From contig DUVD01000074.1 in NCBI GenBank assembly GCA_012841225.1, positions 1-7,240 of the forward strand: 7,240 nucleotides of DNA, written 5' to 3'. This document shows positions 6,236-7,240 of this stretch, one piece after another; position 1 is the first letter of the stretch; every line of letters starts with the position of its first letter. The translations under genes were made by a program, and so were the position numbers. The notes below the pieces were generated by a model. It was not told where the DNA came from and made no database searches. It saw nothing but the letters and a program-made list of their open reading frames with translations. This DNA comes from Fibrobacter sp. (lineage in GTDB: Bacteria; Fibrobacterota; Fibrobacteria; Fibrobacterales; Fibrobacteraceae).

Positions 6236-7240
6236 TTAGTTAGTTTTTCTGTGGCGTCTTTTGCCAGAAAAATAATCTTGCTGCCTTGTTGCACCCAGTA
6301 CAGCGTGCCATAAAGCGTTATCTGGTTCAATTTTTCTTCTTTCACTTACAGCGTAGTCGATCGGTACATGAGTAAACTGATTATTCATGCTGCCGACGAC
6401 CATATTCGTTTTTCCGGCCATGGCCGCGTGTACGGCATTTTCCGCTAATTGAAAGCAAAAAATAGCGTCAGTTCCTTTAGCGGGAACACTGCGAATAATA
6501 TAACTAGGATCGAAGTATTTGACATTAATTTCTTTGCCTATTTCTTTAAAATGGGCTTCTATTTTTTCAACTAAAAAATCACCAATGTCATTTTTTAAGA
6601 TGTTGCCACTAGCGTCGCGTCGCTCGGGTATGTCTTTGAATAATTCTTGACCGGCACCTTCGGCGACGACCATTACAGCGTGAGTTTTTCCAATAGCATA
6701 ACGGTTTTCGAGTGCCTGTAAAAGGCCAGTTTTCCCTTCAAGTTCAAAGGGTGCTTCTGGAATTAAACAAAAATTTACGACTGTGGTCGCTAAGGAGGCG
6801 TAAGCGGCAATAAAACCTGAATCTCGTCCCATTAATTTAACTAATCCCAGCCCGTTAAAAGCGCCGTTTGCCTCGTTATGAGAACTAGTAATTACGTCTG
6901 TAGCACTTAAAACAGCGGTTTCGAAACCAAATGTCCTATCGACTAAATTCAAGTCGTTATCGATCGTTTTGGGAATGCCGATGATTGAAATAGGTTGTTT
7001 TCGTCTTTTGATTTCGGCATCGATTTCTCGAGCCCCGCGGAGTGTGCCATCTCCACCAATGCAAAAGAGCATATTGATGTTGAGGCGCATTAAGGTGTCT
7101 ACCATAGTAGAAACCTCCTGATTGCCACGAGAACTTCCCAAAATAGTGCCGCCGTCTTCTTGAATTGCATCTACGATTTCAGGTGTTAAGACAATAGGCG
7201 GATGACCATAAGAGGGATTTAGCCCACGGTAACCATAAGG
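6236..7240 (-). CDS. pfkA: ATP-dependent 6-phosphofructokinase, PPi-PFK-like clade, N-terminus outside window
   Basis: The enzyme phosphorylates fructose 6-phosphate to fructose 1,6-bisphosphate in glycolysis. The visible 334 residues begin at PYGYRGLNPSYG and lack roughly the first 80-100 residues, including the first glycine-rich motif. Motifs in order: GGTILGSSRG (30-39), GGDGTLRGA (62-70), IPKTIDND (89-96) with the catalytic aspartate region, FGFETA (104-109), KLMGRDSGFIA (135-145), IPEAPFELEG (160-169), VAEGAGQ (192-198) and YFDPSYIIRS (242-251). The sequence resembles plant, trypanosome and treponemal TP0108-type enzymes. Glycine in GGDG indicates ATP rather than PPi as phosphoryl donor, while lysine in PKTIDND is shared with PPi enzymes. 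The tail (GKRRHRKTN) is basic. A TTG at 7141 inside this frame is not the start, since conserved sequence continues upstream of it to the window edge. It is followed closely by the 47-residue ORF and the TPR gene, probably as one transcript. Confidence 0.95.
   Translation of the reverse strand, partial: PYGYRGLNPSYGHPPIVLTPEIVDAIQEDGGTILGSSRGNQEVSTMVDTLMRLNINMLFCIGGDGTLRGAREIDAEIKRRKQPISIIGIPKTIDNDLNLVDRTFGFETAVLSATDVITSSHNEANGAFNGLGLVKLMGRDSGFIAAYASLATTVVNFCLIPEAPFELEGKTGLLQALENRYAIGKTHAVMVVAEGAGQELFKDIPERRDASGNILKNDIGDFLVEKIEAHFKEIGKEINVKYFDPSYIIRSVPAKGTDAIFCFQLAENAVHAAMAGKTNMVVGSMNNQFTHVPIDYAVSERRKIEPDNALWHAVLGATRQQDYFSGKRRHRKTN

Noticed and set aside
7139..7141. TTG as the start of phosphofructokinase
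   Set aside because: The frame continues upstream to the window edge with conserved family sequence (PYGYRGL, LTPEIV, GGTILGSSRG), so the codon is an internal leucine.
1..7240. CRISPR arrays, tRNA or rRNA genes, insertion sequences, toxin-antitoxin or defence genes
   Set aside because: Looked for on both strands; no regularly spaced repeats, transposase motifs, terminal inverted repeats or RNA gene signatures were seen.

Overview
The window looks like chromosomal DNA from a member of the Fibrobacterota, probably a Fibrobacter relative. The main clue is a large secreted protein with a fibro-slime domain. This module is strongly expanded in Fibrobacter, and here it comes with the repeated PW...YCGWF modules that I recall from Fibrobacter surface proteins. 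The DNA is moderately AT-rich. I see no phage, insertion-sequence, CRISPR, rRNA or tRNA signatures. Assignment below phylum level is inference.

Layout: (1) Positions 1-3458, minus strand, hold the first 1152 codons of a fibro-slime protein with an N-terminal signal peptide. Its C-terminus lies outside the window. (2) About 270 bases separate it from a divergent plus-strand gene and carry a 15-bp palindrome plus weaker repeats. (3) Positions 3728-5311, plus strand, encode phosphate acetyltransferase (Pta) of 527 residues. It keeps the N-terminal P-loop-like domain and the catalytic domain but lacks the middle DRTGG domain of long Pta enzymes such as that of E. coli. (4) A compact minus-strand gene group follows, read from the right edge: a 5'-truncated ATP-type 6-phosphofructokinase (6236-7240), a 47-residue small protein (6074-6217), and a secreted TPR-like protein (5312-6064). 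The last gene's stop codon directly abuts the pta stop codon.

Two genes are central carbon metabolism: phosphofructokinase for glycolysis, and Pta for making acetyl phosphate on the way to acetate and ATP. This fits a saccharolytic fermenter. The fibro-slime protein fits the outer surface of a polysaccharide-attached bacterium. Spacings of 18 and 9 nt suggest that pfkA, the small ORF and the TPR gene are co-transcribed, but no functional link can be shown from sequence alone. No acetate kinase gene is visible. I found no convincing new multi-gene system. The most unusual items are the Pta architecture, the small ORF inside the pfkA group and the large duplication in the fibro-slime protein.
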